Assembly (NCBI GenBank): GCA_964036665.1
Contig: OZ038527.1
Span: 4,526,001 to 4,590,000, forward strand
Length of the DNA: 64,000 bases
DNA from: Gordius sp. MW1
Taxonomy: Eukaryota > Nematomorpha > Gordioida > Gordea > Gordiidae
Direction of reading: 5' to 3'
Numbering within the stretch: the first letter of the stretch is position 1; each line of letters opens with the position of its first letter. The position numbers were made by a program, and so were the translations under genes. Below are positions 48,701 to 57,470 of this stretch, in pieces. The notes beneath the pieces are model-generated. The model was not told where the DNA came from, made no database searches, and saw nothing but the letters and a program-made list of their open reading frames with translations.

Positions 48701-51432
48701 TCACGAATTAACATGCTTTTAAATGTAATCTAGTTCAATAAATATAGAAAAATAATCCAATTAGGATATTCAAAAGCTTCACAAAATGATAGAATATTCA
48801 CAAACGATTTAATTTTTTGTTATTTTGCTATATTAGATTACAGGGCAAACGTTAAGTCAATTTTAAAGGGTTTAAAGTGCTTTATAAAAATTATCATGAA
48901 AATGCCTATAAGATTGAGTATCATCATTTATGTTTCATTTGATTAACCCGATCCCTATCCTGCTCCCCGATTAGGAGGAAGAAAAAGTGCATCAAGTTCA
49001 TTGACGATTCCGACTCCAATAACAACGATATCGACTACGACGACGAAGATAATAACAGTCAACACTCGTCGTCGTCGATCAATAACAACTACAATAACAA
49101 CAACAACAACAACAACAGTATTCCTTCACCAGCGACGGCCACCTTCATTTCAACCGCCGCCCCATACACTCAAATAGAACTCGCATCTCGTTCAAACTTG
49201 ACAACTTCAGACATGACCACCAACACTCTTTTAACTCCTTCCATCACTACTAACCCTACCATGGCCATCTCCTGCACACATTCGATAGCAGCTAGCAGTC
49301 CTCTGGCCTCCTCGTCGTCAACTTCGAAATCGCTTTCTACCACGGCTAAAACCAGTGCTCCGAGCGAGGAGGAGTCTGGTAAGAGTTGCCCGAAACCTTC
49401 CTCTCACCACAAAACCAAGAGTGGTGGGGGCTCGCGCGATTGCGATTGCTGCCACAACAGCCATCACCACCACCATCATCACGGTTATAGGACGGGTGGG
49501 GGGCCTACGAAGGGTTGTCGCAAAAACGTGACAGCCCTCATGCCACCCCTCCCTCTCAATCCTTACTACTTCGGGCCGCACCATGCTCACCCCTATTTTT
49601 TCGCTCCTCCGCCACCCTCCGCGCCTCTTCACGCCCCACGTCGGCACGAGAGCTCTTCGCCCTACTTCACGTTCACGAACGAGCGCGAAGAAGAGTTGTT
49701 GGAGGGTGGGGACGGGGGTCGGGCTAGGGCCGAATGCTGCCACCATGCTATCGTGGAAGATTATGACGGAGGCTCACCCTTATCCCCCCTCTCCCTTTCC
49801 CCACCACCAGGTGAAAAATTGGCTGAGGATGGCGAGGTCGAATCTTCCAACAACGCTACCACCGATTGTCAGGCCCCCGCCACAAGTGAAATGTCACTCC
49901 ACGCGCCCCCTCCACTCAAGATGCACCCAGCTGCTCGTAATTCATCGTCACAACAGGCGGGCGGTAGTGCCAATAGTCAGGGTGGTGGTAAGACGGGTAA
50001 ATCGGGGGGTAAGATGTTCCTTAGTCCACACCATTTCTTATCGCTCGGCTCGCCCGAAGCCGCCGCGCTCGGTTACAATTTCTACAACCAAGCCATGCAG
50101 TATTCGCCCTTCGTACCAAATCCATTTCACCCGGCGGCTCACCAACAAGGCGCGGAAAAATTGTTGAAGACGCAGCTGAAAAAACAGCATCGCGAACACA
50201 AGCACCACAAGGAAGATCGCCCGAACGAACGGTGCACCAATTGTAATCCCGAAGGGGTGTCTTCGAATGATTCGGCGGCACCCAAGCAACAACAGACGCA
50301 AACCGGCAAAAAATGTCGTTGTCGATCGAGCGTTATGATGGTGGGGGAATTAGGTTCTCACAACCCCTACGCCGACTTTTACCATCACCAAGCCAAAAGA
50401 GTGACGCCACCCATGCCTTCACCCTTCCCACCACCCGATTACTACTTCTACAATTACATGTACAATAACTATCACCACCACCACGGTAAAAGCTACGGGG
50501 CCAAATCATCTCACGCTGTGGGGAGCGATAGTGAGGCGTTAGATAGCGGGAGCAACGTGTACGTATTCGACGATGATACCGACGAAGAAAACGAGAGCGT
50601 GGTTGAGGGCAAGGTTAACAATTCGCAAGGAACCGATGTCACAGCTAACAACAACGGAACCACGAGTAAGAAATATACGGTCTCAAAACACTCTCATAAC
50701 AACGGATCTTCCCACAAGTTTACCGTGCCCCGCAAGAAGCTTAAAACCGAAGGCGTTAAGATGTTAAATTTGGGCAAAAGTCAAGGTGTAGACGGTATAA
50801 GTTCACCCAGGATCACCTCTAATACGAACGGGTCGGGGACGTTGGGCGAAGAAAATGTCGCGGTACCATCGCCTTTAGCGCCACCGGACTCAAGTTCCGA
50901 TTTGCCGTTGCACAAAGTTTTAGTAAAACCGCCGCAGGATTGCTCGTGTTCGTCTCAAGAATCGCGAAAGCAGCAGACTACCACAGGAGAGGAGTTAGGG
51001 GTAGGCGGCGACTCCGTAGTTCAAAATGAATCTTATGCCTGTGGGAAATGTAGGGTTAAAAAAGCGCATCCAGCGCCTAATCCAAGCTCGGGCGATGGCG
51101 TCACTGAGATGAATCTTTTGCAAGACGATGATAACTTGCATTATTATCATTACGAAGGAGGCGACACGGATCAGCTAGTTATACCTCCCGAAGATGATCT
51201 CGAGGAAGAAGATACAAATGCTTCGGCCAAACCTCAGCATCCCAAAACTAATGATCGTCAAAGTACTCATAATGCCGACAACCGAATGGATCAAAATTGC
51301 AAACAAAATGAACCGATTAATAACGCTATGACATCCCAGTTAAGTAGTCAAAGGATGGAATACAATTCGTGCAGTCACAGCGAAAAACCCTCTCTCGTTA
51401 CATCTAGCCCTTTAAAGCTTAAAACAACTTAA
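30541..51432 (+). CDS. TCF/pangolin: TCF/LEF transcription factor, complete ten-exon coding sequence
   Basis: Nuclear effector of canonical Wnt signalling that binds beta-catenin and Groucho-type co-repressors. Join: 30541-30714, 31818-31875, 34184-34275, 42467-42584, 45785-45968, 46303-46419, 46583-47255, 47808-47985, 48527-48599, 48975-51432 (4125 nt, 1374 residues). All introns are GT-AG and all phases fit. Visible parts: beta-catenin-binding N-terminus (about 15-57), context-dependent regulatory region, HMG box (433-about 500), basic nuclear-localisation stretch, C-clamp with Cys 539, 552, 555 and 561, and an 809-residue tail. Human TCF7L2 is about 620 residues and fly Pangolin about 750, so the tail is exceptional. 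The start is the first ATG and gives MPHVSNN, like the MPQL start of relatives. Splicing is predicted by eye; alternative exons in the 8.2-kb intron 3 are possible. Confidence 0.93.
30819..30970. mobile_element. MITE of the second GGCGTAGCC-related subfamily, TCF intron 1
   Basis: CAAGGGCGTAACGAGGTTTT to GACGCTACACCCATG. The centre (GGCAAAACATATTTTTTTAA, GTCATTTAGGGGGGG) is like 24993-25140. Multiple runs of G of 7 to 10. Confidence 0.65.
31818..31875 (+). CDS. TCF/pangolin: TCF exon 2 (58 nt), predicted
   Basis: The acceptor TTGCCACAG|GGT and donor AAATG|GTGAGT delimit an exon read as [19 protein letters not shown] plus one base. Entry phase 0 follows exon 1 and exit phase 1 fits exon 3. 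The peptide has no strong family match, so it may be lineage-specific or alternatively used, but the splice signals are good and the exon makes the frame of exon 3 continuous. Confidence 0.7.
32847..33009. mobile_element. hAT-type MITE, GGCGTAGCC family, TCF intron 2
   Basis: The right end GGCTACGCCCATG and core are intact; the left terminus is degraded (GTCAAGGGATGGGGGGCAGG). Flanks GGTCTATA (32839-32846) and GGTCTATG (33010-33017) are an 8-bp duplication with one mismatch. Confidence 0.82.
33070..33456. mobile_element. hAT-like MITE with CGGGTTCGGGTT arrays, TCF intron 2
   Basis: A 387-bp element with ends CAGGGGTTTG and CAAACCCCAG, flanked by perfect 8-bp duplicates GTTTTTAC (33062-33069 and 33457-33464). 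Both sub-ends carry arrays of (G)GGTTCGGGTTT units or their complement, like the CCCGACCCGAA arrays of the element at 461-1474. Such subterminal repeats are typical hAT transposase-binding sites. No transposase gene. Confidence 0.88.
34184..34275 (+). CDS. TCF/pangolin: TCF exon 3
   Basis: After a long T-rich tract and AG at 34182-34183 the exon reads [18 protein letters not shown], then [12 protein letters not shown], and stops at the donor ATG|GTAATA. It enters in phase 1 and leaves in phase 0. The Tyr/Pro-rich [10 protein letters not shown] resembles the segment after the beta-catenin-binding domain of other TCFs. A MITE remnant lies about 60 bp downstream. Confidence 0.85.
34338..34416. 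repeat. GGCGTAGCC-family MITE remnant next to TCF exon 3
   Basis: GAGGGGGGAGGGGCAAAATG and a run of nine or more G followed by CCTGGCTAC match the reverse-oriented family. The left end is missing. Confidence 0.55.
37840..37986. mobile_element. 147-bp MITE with 10-bp target duplication, TCF intron 3
   Basis: The inverted ends are AGTGTTATAAAAACGGCTGG and, from the right, AGTGCTATAAAAACGGCTAG. The flanks are the perfect 10-bp repeat ATTTCATTCC (37830-37839 and 37987-37996). A 9-10-bp duplication is characteristic of Mutator-like elements, which is the likely class. Related copies: 2863-2995 and 44514-44706. Confidence 0.85.
38395..38600. other. GC-richer unique patch in TCF intron 3
   Basis: About 200 bp with CGCGGGGTTCGTACGATG, CTGCGCGCGCCGTACGTG and AGTCGCGATCGC stand out from AT-rich surroundings. 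There is no repeat signature and no plausible exon in either strand. It could be a regulatory element; I infer this only from composition. Confidence 0.3.
39748..39932. mobile_element. hAT-type MITE, GGCGTAGCC family, TCF intron 3
   Basis: CATGGGCGTAACCAGCATTG to GGCTGCGCTCATG in reverse orientation, with G and C tracts near both ends. Diverged copy. Confidence 0.78.
41074..41169. repeat. GGCGTAGCC-related MITE fragment, TCF intron 3
   Basis: Only the right part is clear: a run of about 14 C, TAATTCAAAACCTGCGTACG and CCCATG. It resembles the second subfamily. Confidence 0.5.
42467..42584 (+). CDS. TCF/pangolin: TCF exon 4: start of the context-dependent regulatory region
   Basis: Encodes [20 protein letters not shown], then [34 protein letters not shown] and SIDPKSG align with YSNEHFTPGNPPPHL and DVDPKTG of TCF7L2, so the exon is secure. 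It enters in phase 0 after the 8191-bp intron 3 and exits in phase 1 at TCAG|GTTATT, a weak donor. Confidence 0.93.
42804..42953. mobile_element. hAT-type MITE, GGCGTAGCC family, TCF intron 4
   Basis: CATTGGCGTAGCC to CGCTACGCCCATG with the complete core. Flanks TTTAGTTA and CCTAGTTA agree at six of eight bases. It begins 220 bp downstream of exon 4. Confidence 0.85.
43673..43822. mobile_element. hAT-type MITE, GGCGTAGCC family, perfect duplication, TCF intron 4
   Basis: The ends are perfect 13-bp inverted repeats CATGGGCGTAGCC / GGCTACGCCCATG, with perfect 8-bp duplicates TCGGCAAA (43665-43672 and 43823-43830). A young-looking copy. Confidence 0.92.
44514..44706. mobile_element. Second well-preserved copy of the AGTGTTRTAAAAACGGCT MITE, TCF intron 4
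   Basis: The left end AGTGCTAGAAAAACTGCTGA and right end CCCAGCCGTTTTTACAACACT (last 20 bases inverted) match 37840-37986. Flanks ACTTGAGTC and ACTTGAATC agree at eight of nine bases, supporting a 9-10-bp target duplication for the family. Confidence 0.75.
45785..45968 (+). CDS. TCF/pangolin: TCF exon 5: regulatory region, Groucho/co-repressor area
   Basis: After AG at 45783-45784 it encodes [20 protein letters not shown], later [11 protein letters not shown] and [15 protein letters not shown]. This fits the IPRPPHP...SPYYPLSPG and GW...PVYPITTGGF part of TCF7L2, which includes the Groucho-binding area. Entry phase 1, exit phase 2 at GCAAA|GTAATT. Confidence 0.9.
46303..46419 (+). CDS. TCF/pangolin: TCF exon 6
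   Basis: Preceded by TTTAATTTTTAG, it reads [20 protein letters not shown], then a Pro/Ala segment ending [18 protein letters not shown] is similar in position to the HPAIVTPTVKQE block of TCF7L2. The donor CTCAA|GTACAA is weak, but the next exon restores Lys and the frame exactly. Confidence 0.87.
46583..47255 (+). CDS. TCF/pangolin: TCF exon 7: His/Ala/Ser-rich linker and first part of the HMG box
   Basis: 673 nt. It begins [20 protein letters not shown] and has a long His/Pro and Ser/Asn/Gly-rich linker with a KKKKA cluster. From residue 433 it encodes [20 protein letters not shown] and [15 protein letters not shown]. This is the first 40 residues of the sequence-specific HMG box, near-identical to other TCFs. 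The donor AAG|GTAGGA at 47256 is at the conserved LGR(R/K)|W splice site of the family. Confidence 0.95.
47808..47985 (+). CDS. TCF/pangolin: TCF exon 8: rest of HMG box and basic tail
   Basis: Starts [20 protein letters not shown] and [10 protein letters not shown], completing the HMG box, then ARDNY. Vertebrate TCFs go straight into GKKKKRKRDK here, whereas this protein has an extra TSHNCI before KKRKKKREK. The basic run aids DNA bending and nuclear import. Exit phase 1 at AATG|GTACGC. Confidence 0.95.
48111..48202 (+). repeat. Dispersed repeat in TCF intron 8, related to 10989-11074
   Basis: CAGTCGTGAGGTCTGTTTTA, CCATCTTGATCGGGTAAGTG and CATAACTTTGTC align with the upstream copy. No terminal structure is seen. 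Family unknown. Confidence 0.5.
48527..48599 (+). CDS. TCF/pangolin: TCF exon 9: first part of the C-clamp
   Basis: Reads [20 protein letters not shown] and CKPC, carrying C-clamp Cys 539, 552 and 555. The first codon is completed across the intron (G + AT = Asp). The C-clamp is the second DNA-binding module, contacting helper sites. Exit phase 2. Confidence 0.95.
48975..51432 (+). CDS. TCF/pangolin: TCF exon 10: end of the C-clamp and an 809-residue tail
   Basis: [10 protein letters not shown] completes the C-clamp (Cys 561). The rest of this single 2458-nt exon runs open to TAA at 51430-51432. It holds an acidic DDSDSNNND start, an Asn run, Ser/Thr-rich and His runs, aromatic/His patches ([32 protein letters not shown]) and five short Cys motifs (RDCDCC, RCTNCN, KKCRCR, DCSCS, ACGKCR). 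I see no PLSLS-type CtBP motif. Third-base use and a long open frame in otherwise stop-rich DNA support coding. The tail's function is not known to me. Confidence 0.9.
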
Positions 51433-52190
51433 TTTTTTTTGGTCTCTAACTTGGGGTTGTGTGGAATAGAAGTGGCCGTCGCCTTTATTTTTATAAACTC
51501 CTTTATTTATTCCACAAATCCATACATACGCACGCACGCACTTTTATACAAATATCTTATATTTTTTCTTCTATGGAATCTGTGGCGCCTTTAGTATTAT
51601 ATCATTTTCACTTTATATTTTAATATCGATGATTCTATCGTGATAACTTGGAACAAGGGTATCTACTTAATTTGTTACACCATTGCGTTAGCTGTTTCTC
51701 TTATTATATATTTATACATATTTTATGATAAGCGCATAGTAATTAGTTTTGAAAACTACCCATTTACATCTTTAATTCTATTTCCCCTATGCATAAGAGC
51801 TCGTCGCCACAATACGGAATGATGTTAAGCCAGTTAAAATACGATGTTAAAATGGCTTTGTTGACTAACTCCGCAATTTATAAATATTCTTAATAGATGT
51901 GCTATCTACCAAAATAAACCCTAACTCTACTCCCCCATCCACCTACTATATTTTTATGCATTTTATCAATTGTGGTATTATTATTATAGTGATGATTACT
52001 TTCTTTTGCTCAAACGCATGATAATTATATACCTTTGTAAATTATATCCTATTTTGTACCAAATTACTTCTAAAGTATATTTGTTTTCATATGTTGATCT
52101 ACGATATTTTTATAAATGATGGTAAATAAAATTGTGTATAAATATTGATAGGCTGTTTGAATAATAAAGCATATATATTGGTGAATTATA
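51433..52190 (+). other. Probable 3' UTR of the TCF gene
   Basis: AT-rich and free of recognised repeats. AATAAA signals lie at 51913-51918, 52125-52130 and 52163-52168; the last is followed by T/G-rich sequence. The true end is not determinable by eye. Confidence 0.45.
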
Positions 52191-52829
52191 GGACTAATTT
52201 TTTTAAATTTTAGTAGTACTAGTTGGCTAATAGACTTATTAAGTCAAACAGAAAAGGATTAATAAATTTTGAGATTTTGTGTGGTAAGTACGAATTAAAA
52301 TCTTACATTTTTAAATACGAATTTTCGTTTTTCCTCTGTACAAATCATTGAAACAATTTGTTTGAAGGTGCGACTATTTGCCATTTTTTGAAGATGTATT
52401 CTGCAAAAACAAATCGATCAAAATTTAAAACAAATCATTTGAATCTTAAAATCAATTCAAAGTTTCGACCTTTTCTATATAACAAAAACTAACTAACGCC
52501 TTATATTAAATATTGCAAAATCGCACTAAACATTTAGTTTCCCATCATTCCTCAATTCATTGGTTACTTATAAATAAATACTGATAAACTGTTTATTTTT
52601 TTGAGATTTTTATTGAGAGAGGGGCAAAAGTAAATTATTTTAATAGATTTTTATTCCCTTCCCTGCTTAAGCCGATCTTAGTTGAAGTTGCATTTAAACA
52701 TCGCCTTAGGCAATTGATATAAGAGAGATGGGGAAGGGGGATGGATGGGAAAAATTGTAAGATTATAGTACGAAGAAGGTGAAACGTTTAGTATTAGTTT
52801 TAACTGGACTATACAACCATAGACTGATA
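52191..52829. other. AT-rich intergenic DNA
   Basis: No exon, repeat or structured element recognised. Confidence 0.5.
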
Positions 52830-52910
52830 GACTGCTCATGCCATACGTTGCATATGGTTAATTGTGTGTCAAATTATCCACCATTTAAACTTGCACAACT
52901 GGTGTATTTT
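52830..52910. repeat. Half-copy of the TAGACTGCTCATG repeat, copy 1
   Basis: TAGACTGCTCATGCCATACG...GCACAACTGGTGTATTTT recurs almost unchanged at 53124-53207. The beginning matches the ends of the foldback MITE at 54262-54710. Confidence 0.75.
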
Positions 52911-53120
52911 GATTCAGTTGCAATTGACAAAAAAGCAAAAAATAAATAAATGTCTACGAAAATGCTTTTGTCGATTTAAATGTGTGCATTTAACCCTAAC
53001 CTAAAACACTAACCCTAACGTTTTCGTCTCTGTAAACCCCTCTCAAGGAGCATTTTCGTTAAATATTCATATACATCATAGACATTTTGTCAGTTAAACT
53101 TTGGTCGAATGCATCGATAC
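52911..53120 (+). repeat. Dispersed repeat with telomere-like core, uninterrupted copy
   Basis: Partner of 14987-15432. It contains CCCTAACCTAAAACACTAAC and the empty site CTGTAAACCCCTCTC for the MITE found in the other copy. It sits between two direct copies of the TAGACTGCTCATG repeat. Confidence 0.85.
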
Positions 53121-53123
53121 CAG

Positions 53124-53207
53124 ATAGACTGCTCATGCCATACGTTGCATATGGTTAATTGTGTGTCAAATTATCCGCCATTTTAACTTGCACAACTGGT
53201 GTATTTT
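53124..53207. repeat. Half-copy of the TAGACTGCTCATG repeat, copy 2
   Basis: Direct repeat of 52830-52910, with few differences. The pair brackets the telomere-like repeat. Confidence 0.75.
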
Positions 53208-54253
53208 AACCATGTAATTTTGCCCTTTAACAGTCAATTTACCTTCCTCACTAGTTTATAAATTAAAACGAACGTAAATAAATTAATATTATACAAAATA
53301 GCAAGCTATATTATTAAACAAACTTTAATCGCATTTTTTACATTTTTATGTATTTTTTAAATTATATTTTAAAATGCTGTTTTTGATATCTACCCAATTC
53401 AATATTTTTTATTTACCTTTTTAAGGTTATTTAATTCGCGAAAATTACGAATTTCTTCACCACTATACAATGTGCCTCTCAAGATGGCGAAAAAATGGGG
53501 TACACATTTTGTGCGTTGATAAGCTATCTATCTAGTCTAAGTCTATGTATACAATACACCCACGCTACATACGTTGTTTACCATAGTTTTATATGCATAT
53601 AAATAAATGGAATAGGGAAGGAAAGGAGGCTAAAAGTATGGGGCGATTTTCAATTTTGCAATATAAAATATAGAGAGCCAGTGTATTTTTAATTCAAAAT
53701 AATTAATTTATTTTTGAAACCCTAAGTTAGTTTTACAACCTAAATGCTTATTTCAAATTTGATCAATTTGCTTTTGCAGCATACATTTTTAAAAAGAAGC
53801 AATTTTGCAACTTTGTACCAAATTGTTTTAAGAAATTGAGTTTTCGTGTAGAGCACAATGAACAAGGACTCTTAAAATGTGTACCGGGGTTGATTTTATG
53901 TTGGCCAGTGTGCTATTTAAATAGGGACACGTTTGATATTAATTTTGCTCGATTGTACATATTTGTAATTTGGCTGCTTGAGCTTCAGCCTTTGTGATAA
54001 TTTTAATATGTAATTCTCTCCTATACTCTAATTATATGGCTAAGTAAAAAATGTATAAGCAAGCTAATTTAAAATTCTGCCAATATGACATATGGCCACA
54101 TTCATTTCTTTTGATGTGTTCTTATTTACTCTTGTAAATTATGAACATTATATTTTTCATACGTTTTAGCACTTTGGTTTATTTTTATTAATAGGAGTTC
54201 AAATGGTGTGAAATGCATTGTTTCTTGAAAGGTTTCTTAGTACATAAGTCTAA
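53208..54253. other. AT-rich intergenic DNA
   Basis: No gene recognised. An (A/T)-rich stretch with short chance ORFs only. Confidence 0.5.
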
Positions 54254-54261
54254 CATATGAC

Positions 54262-54710
54262 CATAGACTGCTCATCACGGTATAAAATGTGTGTGTTTTT
54301 TTCCGCCATTTTGATGAACACTACCGTGCTATATCACATTATGGCATTTTGCGCTCTGCCGTTTTTTTCGAACAGGAGAGGTAAAGAAAAAAGGTTTTGA
54401 TTCCATAAATAGGTAAGATATTACTAAATATATGATATTTTTGAAAAATTTTAATATCATTACAGTTTTTACATTTTTAATTTTTATGAAATGTGTCAAT
54501 AATAAATTTTTTAAAAATATCATATATTTAGTAATATCTATATTTATGGAATCAAAACCTTTTTTCTTTACCTCTCCTGTTCGAAAAAAACGGCACAGCG
54601 CAAAACGCCATTATGTGATATAGGACGGTAGTGTTCATCAAAATGGAGGCAAATTTCACACACAATTTGCCATATGGAATATATGACATGAGCAGTCTAT
54701 GTAGTCTATG
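54262..54710. mobile_element. Foldback MITE with 8-bp duplication
   Basis: A 449-bp near-perfect palindrome. CATAGACTGCTCATC...TTGATGAACACTACCGT...AACAGGAGAGGTAAAGAAAA on the left is repeated inverted on the right, ending ATGAGCAGTCTATGTAGTCTATG (last part). The flanks are perfect 8-bp repeats CATATGAC (54254-54261, 54711-54718). The arms are about 200 bp with a loop near 54480. ORFs on both strands are mirror images of the arms and not genes. Confidence 0.88.
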
Positions 54711-55244
54711 CATATGACTGTTTCTCTTCATTATAAAATTTAGCGCAGTTATTTATTAAATTTGTCGCGCTACATTTATTGATTTGCTTTACACATAGGG
54801 AAATGCAACGAGTGGCGCACACTAATTGATATTTAAAATCTCAAAGACGCGTCTTATTAGACCTAAGCGATTGAAAGAAGTAAAAAGACTTAGTTTCACC
54901 ACCATCAAAAGAGCTAATCTGAGAAACGCTTCCCTAGTGTAAAATCTTTTTATATTGATCCTTTCCCTTATGGTCCTAAATTGAAAAAGTATTTTTATAG
55001 CACCTCCACATGTGCCGTATTCTAGCTACATTCCTTCAGCTCAGATTAATACATGACTACACACAGGAAAGCACATAGCGTGTTACCACTAAGCTTACAT
55101 TGCATACGATATTAATGGCAATCCGAGTCTCTACAAAATAATATACTAATGATCGGTTTGCACCCCACTCATATTAGAAGTTCCAAATAAAAAGAAAACT
55201 GGCACTTATTATATGGCTATTTTATGTATATTATAATGAATCTG

Positions 55245-55466
55245 GTGCAAATCGTAATATAGGCAAATCGTAATAAGTAATACATATTATCAAATAAATC
55301 ACTAAATTTAACCCTAACCCTTGCCTATATTACATTTTGCCTATATTACATGAAATTTACAAAAAAAACGATAATAATATTAGAAAACTTACCAAACGCG
55401 GAGGGTTATAACTGCGCATAAGCAGTTATTGCCTGTATTACGATTTGCCTATATTATGATTTGCAC
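55245..55466. mobile_element. 222-bp MITE with GTGCAAATCGTAATATAGGC ends
   Basis: The inverted ends are GTGCAAATCGTAATATAGGC and, from the right, GTGCAAATCATAATATAGGC, continuing to about 30 bp. The interior holds TTTAACCCTAACCCTTGCC and repeats of the TTGCCTATATTAC unit. No target duplicate was resolved. It ends 8 bp before the target duplicate of the large hAT element. Confidence 0.75.
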
Positions 55467-56213
55467 AGAAGTGACCATAATCAGTGGCGTAGCTAGCCTT
55501 TTTGCCTTGGGGGGGGGGCTGAGCTGGTCAAATAGGGGGGGGAGACAAAAAAATTTCCCTACGCACACCCTTAAGAATAAAAAATGTTTATGTTTTGCCC
55601 CCCCCCAATCCAAAACCCAAATACGACCATGGGTCAAATGCAATTGAAAAATTTTTCCCTCATAAACGTTGGACAAACTTAAAATTCCGCTACTACTTTG
55701 TGTATTTTTTCTATTAACATCATACTAATATGTCCCCTCATGTTTATAGGGCATAAAATAAATAAAATTTATTCATAAATAAAACAAAGTCATGTAGTTG
55801 AAACAATATAGAAAATTTCACATGGTATAATAAGTGTAGTATAAATGAATTGTAAGGGTACAAAGTGGAACGGGGATATTGACAAGAAATCTTTGACATT
55901 TTTAAAAAATAATGCAAATAGTTAAAAAAACTATACAACAAACACAAAGTTTTTATAAAAATATTTTATTGTGGCAATAAAATATTTTATAAAACCTAAT
56001 AATCTTGGCCATAAAAATTATAATTTTGCATAAGCAATATTGGCAGCATTTTCAGGCAGCATTTATATCAGGAAAACATTGAGAACATTTAAAAGCCTTT
56101 TTTTAGGTTAGATCCTCAAAAGGCGCAATTATAACATAAAATATAAAAAAAATTAATTATGAAATTAAGTATTTAGAAGTTAATGCCCCTTGATATTATA
56201 GATATATTTGCAC

Positions 56214-56244
<31 letters not shown>

Positions 56245-56729
56245 TTTTTACCACCTAAAAATTAAAATGAACTTATAAATTTATCGACTAAATGAACCTT
56301 AAAAATATTCTGTCAAAATTAAATGAATCAAAATTTCATTTAAAAATTTTAAATAAAATTAGAGATGTGAGATGCACATAACAACTTAGCGTTTAAAGAC
56401 AAACAAAATGATTTTTTTAGGATTTTTATCCCTTGAAAGTTTTGATGCGTTAACAATATAAAATTCAGATTGGTTATTAATACTGATTTATCAAACTTAT
56501 GATAAGGGGAAAAAATAGTGTACAAACTATTTTTGGAAAACTATTGGCTTTATATGTGCATGTGGTACATAAAAATATGCAAGATATGTTAAACAATAAG
56601 CATGTGAGATGGACAATTAAATTCAATCCAGGATGGAATTTTCGTACATTTAAAAATATTGTAATAAATTTTGAAAGTGTTAAAAAGTTTAAAACAAGTT
56701 TAAAAGCCCAGATAATTTTTCATTAAATG

Positions 56730-56746
56730 TTAAAATAGTCTTTTAA
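56730..56746. repeat. Left 17-bp target duplicate of the RTE-like LINE
   Basis: TTAAAATAGTCTTTTAA, identical to 61980-61996. Joining the hAT sequence across the LINE restores the transposase end: Leu-Lys-Asp-Tyr-Phe-Asn-Ile followed by TAA on the minus strand. Confidence 0.9.
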
Positions 56747-56848
56747 ACACTACCAACGACGGTCCCAAGTCCGTGTGAAAAAAGTGGAGGGTTGGCGTCA
56801 CTTTGGAAGCCGGCTGTAAAAAAGCAACTCCAAACAACATGGCAGCTT

Positions 56849-57174
56849 TATGGCGCCATTCAAATTGCCATAATTTGAATACACAAATTTACGTAATTTA
56901 TTATTCACCCACGTAATTACATAATGAAAATACATTACATCTATCTGAATATATGCAAATATTTATACATTATGCACATTAATCTCTCTATAAATGGTGT
57001 ATATATACACGTTAATTTATATAGAATTATGCTCTTGTAATTTTTACTTTGAGTATCAATAAATGTGGTTGACCTTATATTTTACCCTTGTTTTTACCAC
57101 TATTTGGTAATTAGTGTATCAGTCTTACACTTTCATAATTTTGTACTTTATTTACAGGGACTAGTGCCGCTACA
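56849..57174 (+). repeat. 5' LTR of the nested Gypsy element
   Basis: TATGGCGCCATTC...GTGCCGCTACA, paired with 58675-58998. Confidence 0.9.
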
Positions 57175-57209
57175 TTTCTGGTGACCCAACAAACGATAAC
57201 GCAACCTAT

Positions 57210-57470
57210 ATGGAACCTAAGATCGAAGAAGATCCGACGGAGAATACCCTTTGCTTTAAACTGCCGGTTTTTAACCTTAAAAACCCTAGAATTTGGTTCT
57301 TACAAATTGAATCACTTTTTAAAATCGCAGAATCAAAAATGAACTTACTAAACTAGGTTATCTAATCGAAGCACTTCTCTATGAGGTAACTACAGAAATT
57401 CAAGATTTACTGGAGAATATTCCAACTGACACCCCCTTCCTAAAACTCAAAAATGCGCTTATTTTTTTAT
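57210..57470 (+). pseudogene. gag fragment of the nested Gypsy element
   Basis: From ATG 57210 it reads MEPKIEEDPTENTLCFKLPV and, after a frame break near 57340, GYLIEALLYEV and DLLENIPTDTPF. These align with the capsid-like gag of the 5755 element. The frame is lost afterwards and the following 57480-58430 has no recognisable protein. Confidence 0.75.

Noticed and set aside
49318-50301. Several open frames of 70-194 residues in other frames of TCF exon 10
   Set aside because: Overlap the proven frame, which continues the C-clamp; composition is that of frame-shifted His/Pro-rich codons.
54329-54623. Paired similar open frames on both strands
   Set aside because: They are the two arms of the 54262-54710 palindrome read in opposite directions.
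56499-56725. 75-residue + strand frame inside the hAT element
   Set aside because: Lies opposite the transposase end and 3' region of the hAT, without domain similarity.
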